Assembly: GCF_020595095.1 (NCBI RefSeq)
Contig: NZ_JAJDOP010000001.1
Location: 124,001-188,000 of the forward strand
Direction: 5' to 3'
Length of the DNA: 64,000 nucleotides
From: Microvirga rosea
Lineage (GTDB): Bacteria > Pseudomonadota > Alphaproteobacteria > Rhizobiales > Beijerinckiaceae
The position numbers were made by a program, and so were the translations under genes. Of the stretch, positions 1 to 8,635 are shown in pieces (the stretch's first letter is position 1; each line of letters opens with the position of its first letter). The notes beneath the pieces are model-generated. The model was not told where the DNA came from, made no database searches, and saw only the letters and a program-made list of their open reading frames with translations.

Positions 1-1
1 G

Positions 2-2623
2 GGTTCCCCGAACGATCCGCTTGCAGCCCTCGCCCATGCCTATGTGGTGGCATTCCGGCAGGATCTGACCGCCGCGGCCGAGGTCATCAAGGAAGCGGAG
101 AAGCGCTTCCCCAACGATACACGCATTGCCGTGACGTCGGCGCAGATCGCCTTCGCGCTCAATCGCCGCGAGGAGATGCGCGCTTCGATCGCCAGGGCCA
201 AGGCCATGGATCCGGATGATCCGGATGTGATCATCGCCGACAGCAGCATTCGCGGTCAGATCGACGGGGAATACAAGTCCGCCGTCGAGAATTTGCGCCG
301 CGCCACGACCATCGCGCCGGGCCATTCCGATCTTTGGAACACGATCGGCCTGTTCGAATCCACCGGGGATTCCCCGATCGCGGCGGAACAAGCCCTTCGC
401 CGGGCCATCGCGACCGATCCGGACAGCCCGGTCGCCTATGCCAATCTGGCCATCCTGCTGCTCGATCAGAGCAGGGTCGAGGAAGCCCGGGTCCTCATCG
501 ACAAGGCGCTCGCGATCGATCCGGCCTTCAGCACGGGCTATATCGCCCTTGGGCGTTACCTGCTCCAGACCGGGGAAACCGCGAAGGGCCTCGAGGCCAT
601 CCTGGCCGGTTCCACGGCCAATCCCGCCTATTCCCAAGGATTGCTCGCCACGGCGATCGCCTATTACCAGAATGGGGACGACGAGCTGGCCATCCAGGCC
701 CTGGACAATGCCGACAGGCTCGATCCCAATGATCCGATCGTGTCGATCGCCCGCACGGCGGTCGCCCTCGATCAATACCGCGCCGACGAAGCCGTTCTGG
801 CCGCGCGGGAATCCGTGCGCCGATTCCGCCAAAGAGGCGGCGACTTTGCCGGACTTGCGGTCAACAAGCAGGCGGGTTCGTACCCGGCCGCGGCCTATCG
901 CTTTATCGACCTGAACGAGTGGGCGCGCTTTTATGGCGACCGGGTCTTCGACCCCTTCACCGCATCGAGCTATTTCGATCAGGCGGCCGCACGCCGACCC
1001 AATATTCTCACGACCCGGCCGAGCATCTCCTCCCTGGAGAACGACAGCACGGATCTGACCGCCTTCAACCTGACGGTCCAGGGGCTGTTCTTCGACCCGC
1101 TCGCGGTCTCGAGCCGCGTGCGCCGACAGGATCTGCTGCGTCGCCCGTTCGTGGATGCGGAAGTGGGCGGCAGCCTGTTCGTCAAGGACAACCGGGTAGG
1201 CTGGGGGGCGGACGCGACCGTCCAGGGTTTCTCGAACGAGCCTCTCCCGACCTCCTTCTCGCTCTCGGCCGGGCGAACCAAGATCGACGCGCGTGAAGCC
1301 ATCGACAGGGAAGCCGCCGATACCGCGTCCCTCTTCCTCGGCATCGCTCCTTCCGCAGCGGATCGATTCCTGATCTTTGGTTCGGCGGCGAAAGTCGAGC
1401 CTCCGCTGATCCGCGTGGATCGGCCGACGCGCTTTTACACCAGCGATCAGGAGCTCACCTCCATGCAGGCTGGTGCCGGCTGGAGCCACAACTTCGCCGA
1501 CCGGAATGTGCTGACGGCGGCCGTTTACGCCAATCGGGGCCTCGACCGGCGCAACTTCGAGTCCGTGAACGCCGAGATTCCTCCTCTGATCCTCGCCGAG
1601 CGGCAGTGGTCCAGCACCCGGACCGAGGGAGTCGTGGCAGCCGTCAACCATTCGGTCGCGTTCAACGACTTTACCCTCCGGTACGGCTATGAGGGCCAAT
1701 TCGGGCGTACCTTCGCGGGCGTATTCGGACGCGGCGTGGTGATGAGCGCTCTCTCGCGAGAAAGCCAATCGGCCGATACCGCGGACCGGACCGAAGCCGA
1801 TTTCAACGCCAACCGTCTCTACGCGGACCTGTTCTGGAGACCGTCCGACAAGTTCGAGGCGCAGGCCGGCGTGCAACGATCCTTCGTGGACGTGGAGCGG
1901 CAGCGCTCCGACACGCTGGTGTCCCCGCGCGTCGGTGTCGCTTTCTCGCCCGTGGAAGGACATTGGCTGCGTGCGGCCTACCGGCAGGACGGTATCCTTC
2001 CCCTGGCCTTTACCCTCTCGCCGATCACGACGGTCGGCCTCGTGCCGAATGCCCTGCCCCTTGGTATCAGCGGCCGGATGGACACCCTGGCGCTTCGGTG
2101 GGACGCGGAATGGTCGCCGCATGTCTTCACGGCGCTCGAGTATCAACGCCAGGACATACGCAACCTCGATCTTCCCTTGTCGAACACCTTCGACACCGTA
2201 TCCGTCGGGAAGGCGCGAGTCGAGAGGCTCGCTGCGACCACCAACCTCTGGCTCGGGAATGGCATCGGCGTTTTCGGAACGGTCGGCGTGACCACGACCC
2301 AGGTCCGCTCGGAAGAGGCTCCCGGCCTCGACGTTCCGTTCATTGCCGGGCACTTCGCCCGCGCCGGCATCACATTCGTGCATCCGAGCCGGTTGAGGCT
2401 GACCTTGTCCGAGACCTTCGTGGGGGACCGCACCGGCGACCTGGTGGGTACGAAGCTGGACGATTACTGGAGCACGGATGCGTCCGTATCGTGGGAAACG
2501 CCGGACCGCCGCCTCCTGCTCGGTCTGACGGTGGTCAATCTGTTCGACCGCGACTACGAGGTCGCCCCGGGCGTCCCGGGTCTGGGACGGACCTTCGCGG
2601 CCACCATGAAGGCACGCTTCTAG
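2..2623 (+). CDS. TPR-repeat outer-membrane beta-barrel protein (5' partial)
   Basis: The reading frame is open to the left edge, so the true start lies outside the window; the first in-frame GTG is at 44. The N-terminal ~270 visible residues are tandem tetratricopeptide repeats, with the usual A-x-x-A-L-x-x-D-P-x-x-P spacing (for example DPDSPVAYANLAILLLDQ). The remaining ~590 residues are rich in alternating aromatic/polar strands and end in the typical outer-membrane C-terminus (TFAATMKARF, terminal Phe). It also has the NLFDRDYEV-like ending seen in TonB-dependent-receptor-like barrels. I infer a periplasmic TPR scaffold fused to a beta-barrel. Its stop is 1 base before the GTG of the CHASE2 cyclase gene, so the two are almost certainly co-transcribed and translationally coupled. 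The substrate is unknown. Confidence 0.8.
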   Translation, partial: GSPNDPLAALAHAYVVAFRQDLTAAAEVIKEAEKRFPNDTRIAVTSAQIAFALNRREEMRASIARAKAMDPDDPDVIIADSSIRGQIDGEYKSAVENLRRATTIAPGHSDLWNTIGLFESTGDSPIAAEQALRRAIATDPDSPVAYANLAILLLDQSRVEEARVLIDKALAIDPAFSTGYIALGRYLLQTGETAKGLEAILAGSTANPAYSQGLLATAIAYYQNGDDELAIQALDNADRLDPNDPIVSIARTAVALDQYRADEAVLAARESVRRFRQRGGDFAGLAVNKQAGSYPAAAYRFIDLNEWARFYGDRVFDPFTASSYFDQAAARRPNILTTRPSISSLENDSTDLTAFNLTVQGLFFDPLAVSSRVRRQDLLRRPFVDAEVGGSLFVKDNRVGWGADATVQGFSNEPLPTSFSLSAGRTKIDAREAIDREAADTASLFLGIAPSAADRFLIFGSAAKVEPPLIRVDRPTRFYTSDQELTSMQAGAGWSHNFADRNVLTAAVYANRGLDRRNFESVNAEIPPLILAERQWSSTRTEGVVAAVNHSVAFNDFTLRYGYEGQFGRTFAGVFGRGVVMSALSRESQSADTADRTEADFNANRLYADLFWRPSDKFEAQAGVQRSFVDVERQRSDTLVSPRVGVAFSPVEGHWLRAAYRQDGILPLAFTLSPITTVGLVPNALPLGISGRMDTLALRWDAEWSPHVFTALEYQRQDIRNLDLPLSNTFDTVSVGKARVERLAATTNLWLGNGIGVFGTVGVTTTQVRSEEAPGLDVPFIAGHFARAGITFVHPSRLRLTLSETFVGDRTGDLVGTKLDDYWSTDASVSWETPDRRLLLGLTVVNLFDRDYEVAPGVPGLGRTFAATMKARF

Positions 2624-2624
2624 G

Positions 2625-4598
2625 GTGAACAACGGCAAAGCGGCTCCGGCGGAGCAGGACTCGCAGACGACAGGGACATGGCGTCACTATGCCATCGCGC
2701 TCATCGTCGCCGCTTTGCTGATTCCATTTTCCTTCTTTTCGCCCTTCCGCCTCGTGGAGGATCGTCTCTTCGATCTTTTCTCCACTGTCGCCCCTCCCGT
2801 TCCGCCCCAGCCGGGGGTCGTCATCGTCGCCATCGACGAGCCTTCCTTCTCGGAGGTGGGCCAGCGCTGGCCCTGGCCCCGGGACCTGCATGGCCGCCTT
2901 ATCGACAAGCTCCGGGCTGCCGGGGCCAAGGTCATCGGGCTCGACATCATCTTTGCCGAGCCGTCAACGGAAGAGGCCGATCGCAAACTTGCCGCCTCCC
3001 TCGGGCCGGACGTGGTTCTCGCCGCCGACGATGTGACGACGCCCCTGGAGCAAGGCACGCAGACGACCCGGGTCAATCCCATCGAGGATTTTCTCGATGC
3101 AGGGGCCCATGCGGGCGTGACGTCCGTTGATCTCGATGGCGATGCCTACCTGCGCCGCATGCCTCATGTCGAAGATGGATTTGCCGCAGCGGCTCTGAAG
3201 ATGAGCGGGCACACGGTCGAAGCCCCTCCGGAAGGCGCGCTGATCCAGTACTTCGGACCGGCCCGGACATATCCGACCGTGTCTTATTATCAGGCTCTCG
3301 ATCCGGACGAATTCCTGCCGCCGGGTCGCTTCAAGGATAAGGTCGTTTTCATCGGCCTGAGCCTCAAGGCCTCCACCTCGCCCGACAGTGGCGCGCCGGA
3401 CGCCTTTGCAACGCCCTACACCCTTTTGAGCCAGGGGCTGACCGCCGGCGTGGAAGCCCAGGCGACCGTTCTGGATAACCTTCAGCACCGTCTCTACGTG
3501 GTGCCGGTATCGCGCCTCGTCATGGCGGGTCTTCTGTTGGCCGCCGCTGTTCTGGCAGCATTTCTTTGCCGAAACGGGGTCTCGTGGAGAACGGGGCTCC
3601 TGGCGCTCCTGACGCTGGCCCTGCTCATCGCTGGCGCCTGGGGCCTTTTGAAATGGGGACGGATTTGGGCTCCCCCGGCCCTGCCCGTTGCGGCCGCGCT
3701 GGGAGTGTTCGGCGCGCGTTTCGGTCTCGACTACGCCCGCGAGCGGCAAATGCGGCATGCGGTGTCAGAGGCTTTCTCGCGCTACCTTTCTCCCGATCTC
3801 GTGGCTCAGCTCGCCCGCAATCCCGGAGCGCTCAAACTCGGCGGGGAGCGGCGCAATCTGTCGATCCTGTTCTGCGACGTGCGCGGCTTCACAAGCCTTT
3901 CCGAACGCCTGAAGGACGAGCCCGAGCGGCTGACCGGCCTCATCAATCGTCTGCTCGATCCGCTCTCGGAGGCCGTGCTGGCCGAGAAAGGCACCATTGA
4001 CAAGTACATGGGCGACTGCGTGATGGCCTTCTGGAATGCGCCGCTCCCGAGCCCGGATCATCCCTTGCAGGCCGTGAAGGCCGCGACACGCATGCTGGAA
4101 GCCGTCGGCCGGCTCAACGCCCAGCTGCGGGACGAGCAGGGGGACAATGCCCCTGTTTTCGCCATCGGCGTCGGCATCAACACGGGCGATTGCGTGGTCG
4201 GCAATGTCGGGTCCCGTTGGCGCTACGACTATTCCGTTCTTGGCGACACCGTCAATCTGGCCTCGCGGCTGGAAGGCCTGTCGAAGGAATATGGAGTGTC
4301 GCTGATCCTGGGGCCCGCCACGGCGAAGGCCGTCAAGGACCACTTCGCGCTGATCGAGCTGGACCGCATCGCCGTGCGAGGCCGCAGCACGGAATCGGCC
4401 ATCTTCACGATCGTCAATCCGGACGCTCCCGTCTCCAGCATGGTGGACCTTCAGGAGCAGCATGAGCGCTTTCTGGTGGAGTTGAGAGCAGGACATCGCA
4501 CACAGGCCATCGCGCTCGCGCATGCCTGCGCGGCCATCGCGCCTTCCCTGGCCCGATATTACGCCCGGATGAAAACGCGCCTGCCGGTTGAAGAATAA
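2625..4598 (+). CDS. CHASE2-domain class III adenylate cyclase
   Basis: 657 residues from a GTG start, 1 base after the preceding stop. Order of parts: a membrane anchor (about 22-42); an extracytoplasmic CHASE2 sensor (about 45-300, with PGVVIVAIDEPSF and the GLDIIFAEPS block); three hydrophobic helices (about 305-385); and a C-terminal class III nucleotide cyclase. Metal-binding Asp418 and Asp464, adenine-selecting Lys460, and transition-state Asn544 and Arg548 are all present, so it should make cAMP. The position that is Asp in class IIIa enzymes, seven residues before the Asn, is Ser537. That replacement is typical of class IIIb cyclases, many of which respond to bicarbonate. The ligand of CHASE2 is not known. 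Coupling to the TPR-barrel gene suggests that it reports on an envelope process. Confidence 0.93.
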   Translation: MNNGKAAPAEQDSQTTGTWRHYAIALIVAALLIPFSFFSPFRLVEDRLFDLFSTVAPPVPPQPGVVIVAIDEPSFSEVGQRWPWPRDLHGRLIDKLRAAGAKVIGLDIIFAEPSTEEADRKLAASLGPDVVLAADDVTTPLEQGTQTTRVNPIEDFLDAGAHAGVTSVDLDGDAYLRRMPHVEDGFAAAALKMSGHTVEAPPEGALIQYFGPARTYPTVSYYQALDPDEFLPPGRFKDKVVFIGLSLKASTSPDSGAPDAFATPYTLLSQGLTAGVEAQATVLDNLQHRLYVVPVSRLVMAGLLLAAAVLAAFLCRNGVSWRTGLLALLTLALLIAGAWGLLKWGRIWAPPALPVAAALGVFGARFGLDYARERQMRHAVSEAFSRYLSPDLVAQLARNPGALKLGGERRNLSILFCDVRGFTSLSERLKDEPERLTGLINRLLDPLSEAVLAEKGTIDKYMGDCVMAFWNAPLPSPDHPLQAVKAATRMLEAVGRLNAQLRDEQGDNAPVFAIGVGINTGDCVVGNVGSRWRYDYSVLGDTVNLASRLEGLSKEYGVSLILGPATAKAVKDHFALIELDRIAVRGRSTESAIFTIVNPDAPVSSMVDLQEQHERFLVELRAGHRTQAIALAHACAAIAPSLARYYARMKTRLPVEE

Positions 4599-4627
4599 GG
4601 GTCAGGCTTTCGCATCCGAAGCATAGT

Positions 4628-4670
4628 GCAAGACGTGGCGCAAGACGTGCTCTTGCAAGCGATTTGCAAA
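4628..4670. promoter_or_regulatory. Direct repeats and two TTGCAA palindromes upstream of the CDF gene
   Basis: GCAAGACGTG occurs at 4628 and again at 4640, 12 bases apart. It is followed by two 8-bp palindromes, CTTGCAAG (4652-4659) and TTTGCAAA (4663-4670), whose centres lie 11 bp apart, about one helical turn. This same-face layout is typical of an operator for a dimeric regulator. The regulator is not known; a metal-responsive one would fit the gene that follows. Confidence 0.35.
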
Positions 4671-4750
4671 GAGGAACAATGACTTGCGCCGGATGCCGGC
4701 CCGTCTATAAGACGTTCTGAAAATCCACCCTCTCCTGGTCTTTTGGCGCG

Positions 4751-5641
4751 ATGGACAAGATTCAGAAACTTGCCATTGGCAGCATTTTTATCGGCGCAAT
4801 CGTTTTCGCCTTGAAATTTGCTGCCTATTATCTCACCGGCAGCATCGCGCTTTATTCGGATGCTCTCGAGAGCATCATCAACGTGGTCACGGCAGTGGCG
4901 GCGCTGATGGCCATCCGCGTCAGTGCGCAGCCGGCCGACAAGAATCACCCCTATGGCCACCACAAGGTGGAATATTTCTCAGCCGTGCTCGAAGGCGTCC
5001 TGATCATCGTCGCCGCCCTGATGATCCTGCGGGAATCCTATTTTGGACTTCTCCATCCCCGGAACCTCGACATTCCGCTGGAAGGACTCGGAGTCAACGC
5101 CATCGCGAGTTTCATCAATGCGGGATGGTCCTGGCTTCTGATTCGCGAAGGTCGACGGATGCGTTCACCGGCTCTCGCCGCGGATGGGCGCCATCTCCTC
5201 ACGGATGTCTATACATCCGTCGGCGTCCTGGCCGGGCTCCTCTTCGTGCCCTTGACCGGCTGGCATTGGCTCGATCCGGCCATGGCGGCATTGGTCGCCG
5301 TCAATATTCTTTGGTCGGGCTGGGGGCTGATGAAGGAAAGCATCGGCGGATTGATGGACGAGGCCGTGCCGGAGGAAACCCTCAGACGCGTCCGCGAGGT
5401 CATCGCCATCAATGCCGAGGGCGCCATCGAAGCCCACGACCTGCGGACCCGACATGCCGGCCGGATGACCTTCATCGACTTCCATCTGGTGGTACCCGGC
5501 GGCATGAGCGTGACGGATGCGCACGACATTTGCGACCGAATCGAGCGATCCCTCAAAGCTGAGATCGAAGACGCTCTCATCACGATCCACGTGGAGCCGG
5601 ACGACAAGGCAAAGCACGCAGGCATCGTCGTTCTGTCCTGA
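4751..5641 (+). CDS. Cation diffusion facilitator (CDF) family metal exporter
   Basis: 296 residues with six predicted membrane helices followed by a ~90-residue cytoplasmic domain, the standard CDF plan. Helix 2 carries YSDALESIINV and helix 5 carries ADGRHLLTDVYTS, where His and Asp four apart form the metal site. HPYGHHKVEYFSA is the conserved loop signature. The C-terminal region (residues ~205-290, EAHDLRTRHAGRMTFIDFH) is the ferredoxin-like dimerisation domain. It exports a divalent metal (Zn, Fe, Mn or similar) in exchange for protons; the metal cannot be told from sequence. It is separated by 152 bases from the cyclase gene, so it probably has its own promoter. That gap holds two TTGCAA palindromes. 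Confidence 0.92.
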   Translation: MDKIQKLAIGSIFIGAIVFALKFAAYYLTGSIALYSDALESIINVVTAVAALMAIRVSAQPADKNHPYGHHKVEYFSAVLEGVLIIVAALMILRESYFGLLHPRNLDIPLEGLGVNAIASFINAGWSWLLIREGRRMRSPALAADGRHLLTDVYTSVGVLAGLLFVPLTGWHWLDPAMAALVAVNILWSGWGLMKESIGGLMDEAVPEETLRRVREVIAINAEGAIEAHDLRTRHAGRMTFIDFHLVVPGGMSVTDAHDICDRIERSLKAEIEDALITIHVEPDDKAKHAGIVVLS

Positions 5642-5707
5642 GACCGATCCCCACTGAAATCAGCACGCGAGAGAGTGCTTGAACGGCGCATCACCGCGCG
5701 GAATCCA

Positions 5708-5731
5708 GGCCCACGTCCATGGACAGGGGCC
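5708..5731. terminator. Hairpin between converging CDF and metalloprotease genes
   Basis: An interrupted hairpin, GGCCC..GTCC / GGAC..GGGCC, lies in the 107-base gap between two converging genes. It has no clear U-tract on either strand, so a terminator role is only positional inference. Confidence 0.3.
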
Positions 5732-5748
5732 TTCCATAACCGCAGGAT

Positions 5749-8259
5749 CTAGAGAACGAACCAAGCCTTTGAAAGGGCCTTCACGTTCTTCAAGTGAAGA
5801 ACAGCTTCGGCTGCCGCATCCTGATCGGTATTGAGATAGACATAGCTGTCCTTGCCGATCTTCTCGTACCGTGCCTGACCAGCCTTGGTGAACGCATGCG
5901 TGCCGATAAAAGCGAAGGCTTGATCACCCTTGATCTTGGTATTCGCATCGATGGCCTTCAGGTTGATCCTGTCACCCCGTACGCCCGAGAAATCGATGAT
6001 GTGATCGGCCGCCTTTCGGGTGACACCTGTATCTTTGTTGTGGAACACGAAGATATCTCGCCCGCTGCCGCCGATAAGGATGTCCTGGCCCAAGCCGCCT
6101 TCGAGGCGATCATCTCCGCCTCCGCCGTTCAGGATGTCCTTGCCAACGCCGCCGGTGAGAACGTCATTGCCGCCCCCGCCCGAGAGCTTGTCCGAACCGA
6201 CACCGCCAGAGATGATATCACCTCGATCCGTTCCTGAGATGATTTCGCTGGCGATGTCCTGAATGGCAACCTTGACGACTTTTTCGAGGCTGAGCCCAGT
6301 CTGATCGGTTGCACGAAGGATAATGCTCTCGCTGGAACTTTGCTCGTAATCGAGTAAGGCGCCCTTCGCAACGACGATCTTGTCGCCACTGAGGGCGAAA
6401 CGGCCGTTTGCTCCATCAACCAGTTCATACTTGAACTTGCTGTCGGCATCCTCGTCTATGGCAGACACGGTGCCGACAACCGTTCCGTTCTGGCTGTTTT
6501 CAGCAATAGTTGCAGGAGATAGAAAGATATCGTTCGGACGCTCGCTTACATCTGTGACAGTGATTGTAAACTTCTTGTCGAACGTATGCCCGACAGCATC
6601 CCGTGTACGCACGACAACGTCATAGGATCCATTGGGCTCATGATTGAGCAGTGCGCTATTCCCGACAACGAGATGCTGGCCGGAGAGGGCGAAGCGCCCT
6701 CCGGCGCTATCGACGAGAGAATATGTGAAAGTGTCGCCCGTATCGGCATCTGTTGTGTCGAACGCCCCGATGACCACATCCTTCTGCGTGTTCTCCTCGA
6801 CGGCCTTGTTATCGAGTGAGATATCCGTGGGAGCCTCACCCAGAAGCTCCGAGAGGGTGAAGGTTCCATCTTCAAACTTCAGGGATTCGATATTTGTGAT
6901 CGCGTCGGAGCCGTCTATATCGCGGTTATCGGAAACAAGAATCACATGATTGTCTTCATCGCCGATGGTGATTTTGTAGTCCGAAAGCTTGCCGCTCCAC
7001 TCTGCCAGATCCGCATTCCCGTCGCTGCCATCGATCAGATCATCTCCGGCGCCGCCAATCAGAATATCGTTTGTTTCGCTTCCATAGAGCACATCTTCGC
7101 CTGAGCCTCCGATTGCCTTCTCAATGATCGTTCCCACGTCGATGGCGAGATTATTTGTCATGCCTGCAACGCTACTGAACGTTCCAGGCTGAAGACTGAT
7201 GAAGGAACCCTCGGAATAACCCGATAGGTCCAGCGTGTTATCAGTCCCTTGATCATAGAGAGTGACAACCGGATGCTGGTTGAGCGAAAAGTCGAAGAAA
7301 CTTTTCAACGGGCCTGTGATGTTGCTGTTGAAGCCGAAGACTTGACCACCTGATAAAGGTGTGTCGACGGGAGCGCCATAGAGTTGCTGAATGGCTATGA
7401 TGTCCAGCATCATGGGAGTGAGGGCCGCTTGCCGGGGAAAACCTTCGGCATCTGTCCCCCAATCCGTCCCCGGAGTCGGATAGCTGTCGTAGTATTTCGC
7501 ATCGTCCCGCGACCAATCAATATACGACATGATCGTATATTGGCGGTTGTCATAGGCACTGAATTGCTGGGTCTGTGGATCGACGTCGCCGTTGTATGCG
7601 CCTCCATGCCCCAAGCCGAGCAAATGACCGACTTCGTGAATGACGGTTCCCATGCCATATCCGCCAAGCAGGTTCAGGTCGCCCGACAGATCGAAACCCA
7701 TTTTGGTTGTATCGATCGAGATATAAGCCTGATCGATCGGAGTGCCCGGTGTCGTGCCCGAGCCCTCGGAGACGGGGCCGTCCTCGTAGGCGCTACCGTC
7801 CTGTCCGCGCACAAGGACGAAATCCGCATCGGGGCTGCCATCCTCCACGAACTGCACGTTGGCGACAGCGGACCACAACGCAAAGGCCTTTAGATAAGTG
7901 TTCTTTTCCGTCGGCGTAAAATCGGAGACTGGCTCGAAGCTGTACGAAATAACCGCTCCAGTGCCCGTGACGGGGTCGCCCCACTTTCGAGCGGTTTGAT
8001 CGACGCTCCCCCAGTAACTCGTATTCGTAAGTACGCCATCCGCGTCCATCCCGTTGATGAATGCTATCTCGTCGTATGCGGACGGGCTGGTGGGACCGGC
8101 AAGGTGCGGAGCACTGGGAGTTTGTGGGGCCTTATGCGTCGGATCGAACGGCAGCATCCCGCCTTGGGAGTTTTCATGATCCGTTTGCCGCATCAGATTA
8201 GCGTGTTGGAATGAACCCCAAGCTTGATGCTGACCGGTCTGACCGCAGAAGAAACACAT
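5749..8259 (-). CDS. Secreted M10 (serralysin-like) metalloprotease with cadherin-like and RTX repeats
   Basis: 836 residues. The N-terminal catalytic domain has the full metzincin zinc motif HEVGHLLGLGH (His208, Glu209, His212, His218) and a Met-turn (YTIMSYID, Met244). Then come a serralysin-type linker, one RTX block (about 390-410), two cadherin-like repeats (about 470-670, each with a GRFALSG core), and a longer run of GGxGxDxL calcium-binding nonapeptides (about 672-755). A C-terminal serralysin-type domain ends in WFVL. There is no N-terminal signal peptide. The architecture implies type I secretion through the C-terminus and calcium-driven folding outside the cell. The N-terminus is an unusual MCFFCG. 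Base composition looks less GC-rich than in neighbouring genes. No type I secretion genes are in the window. Confidence 0.93.
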   Translation of the reverse strand: MCFFCGQTGQHQAWGSFQHANLMRQTDHENSQGGMLPFDPTHKAPQTPSAPHLAGPTSPSAYDEIAFINGMDADGVLTNTSYWGSVDQTARKWGDPVTGTGAVISYSFEPVSDFTPTEKNTYLKAFALWSAVANVQFVEDGSPDADFVLVRGQDGSAYEDGPVSEGSGTTPGTPIDQAYISIDTTKMGFDLSGDLNLLGGYGMGTVIHEVGHLLGLGHGGAYNGDVDPQTQQFSAYDNRQYTIMSYIDWSRDDAKYYDSYPTPGTDWGTDAEGFPRQAALTPMMLDIIAIQQLYGAPVDTPLSGGQVFGFNSNITGPLKSFFDFSLNQHPVVTLYDQGTDNTLDLSGYSEGSFISLQPGTFSSVAGMTNNLAIDVGTIIEKAIGGSGEDVLYGSETNDILIGGAGDDLIDGSDGNADLAEWSGKLSDYKITIGDEDNHVILVSDNRDIDGSDAITNIESLKFEDGTFTLSELLGEAPTDISLDNKAVEENTQKDVVIGAFDTTDADTGDTFTYSLVDSAGGRFALSGQHLVVGNSALLNHEPNGSYDVVVRTRDAVGHTFDKKFTITVTDVSERPNDIFLSPATIAENSQNGTVVGTVSAIDEDADSKFKYELVDGANGRFALSGDKIVVAKGALLDYEQSSSESIILRATDQTGLSLEKVVKVAIQDIASEIISGTDRGDIISGGVGSDKLSGGGGNDVLTGGVGKDILNGGGGDDRLEGGLGQDILIGGSGRDIFVFHNKDTGVTRKAADHIIDFSGVRGDRINLKAIDANTKIKGDQAFAFIGTHAFTKAGQARYEKIGKDSYVYLNTDQDAAAEAVLHLKNVKALSKAWFVL

Positions 8260-8298
8260 AACCTGATCCCCCTTGCCTACGCATTTAGGTAGGTCTTT

Positions 8299-8409
8299 TC
8301 ATCAAGATAAGCACAGGTTCTTGATGATCCGATGGAGGGGTACCATGTGCAGTAATAAAGACAATGATATAATGTTATGAAAAACGTCTGACTTGTGCGG
8401 AATCGCACA
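8299..8409. promoter_or_regulatory. Two inverted repeats upstream of the metalloprotease gene
   Basis: In the 207-base AT-rich gap between the protease start and tRNA-Thr there is a perfect 9-bp inverted repeat, TCATCAAGA / TCTTGATGA (8299-8307 and 8319-8327, 11-base spacer). There is also a 6-bp one, TGTGCG-GAAT-CGCACA (8394-8409). Neither is followed by a T-run, so operators are more likely than terminators. The binding proteins are unknown. Confidence 0.35.
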
Positions 8410-8466
8410 GGCATCGAATCCCTCGTCATCGAGAAGGATTATTCTTATCTAACGGGAAGTCGAAAA

Positions 8467-8542
8467 TGGTGCCGCAAGAGGGATTCGAACCCCCGACCCC
8501 CTCATTACGAATGAGGTGCTCTACCAGCTGAGCTATTGCGGC
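8467..8542 (-). tRNA. tRNA-Thr (anticodon CGU)
   Basis: Reading the minus strand from 8542: acceptor GCCGCAA pairs with TTGCGGC, D-stem GCTC/GAGC, anticodon stem CCTCA/TGAGG around loop TTCGTAA (anticodon CGT, decoding ACG), variable loop of five, and T-arm with TTCGAAT. The discriminator base is A, and a CCA end is encoded (76 nt in total). The 3' end points toward the metalloprotease gene. Confidence 0.97.
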
Positions 8543-8635
8543 GTCGCGATCGCATGATCGAAGAGCGCGACCTCATACCCTCACCACGAACGCTTGGCAA
8601 GGGATGATGAGCGACGAAAAGCGAACCGGTCCTCG

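Noticed and set aside
5642-5748. A possible attachment-site copy of the tRNA-Thr 3' end
   Set aside because: Only a very short partial similarity (CCGCAGGAT) was found; too weak to call a direct repeat.
6040-6240. Regular short repeats resembling a CRISPR-like or satellite array
   Set aside because: They are codons of the RTX nonapeptide repeats in the metalloprotease; no palindromic spacer-separated repeats and no cas genes.
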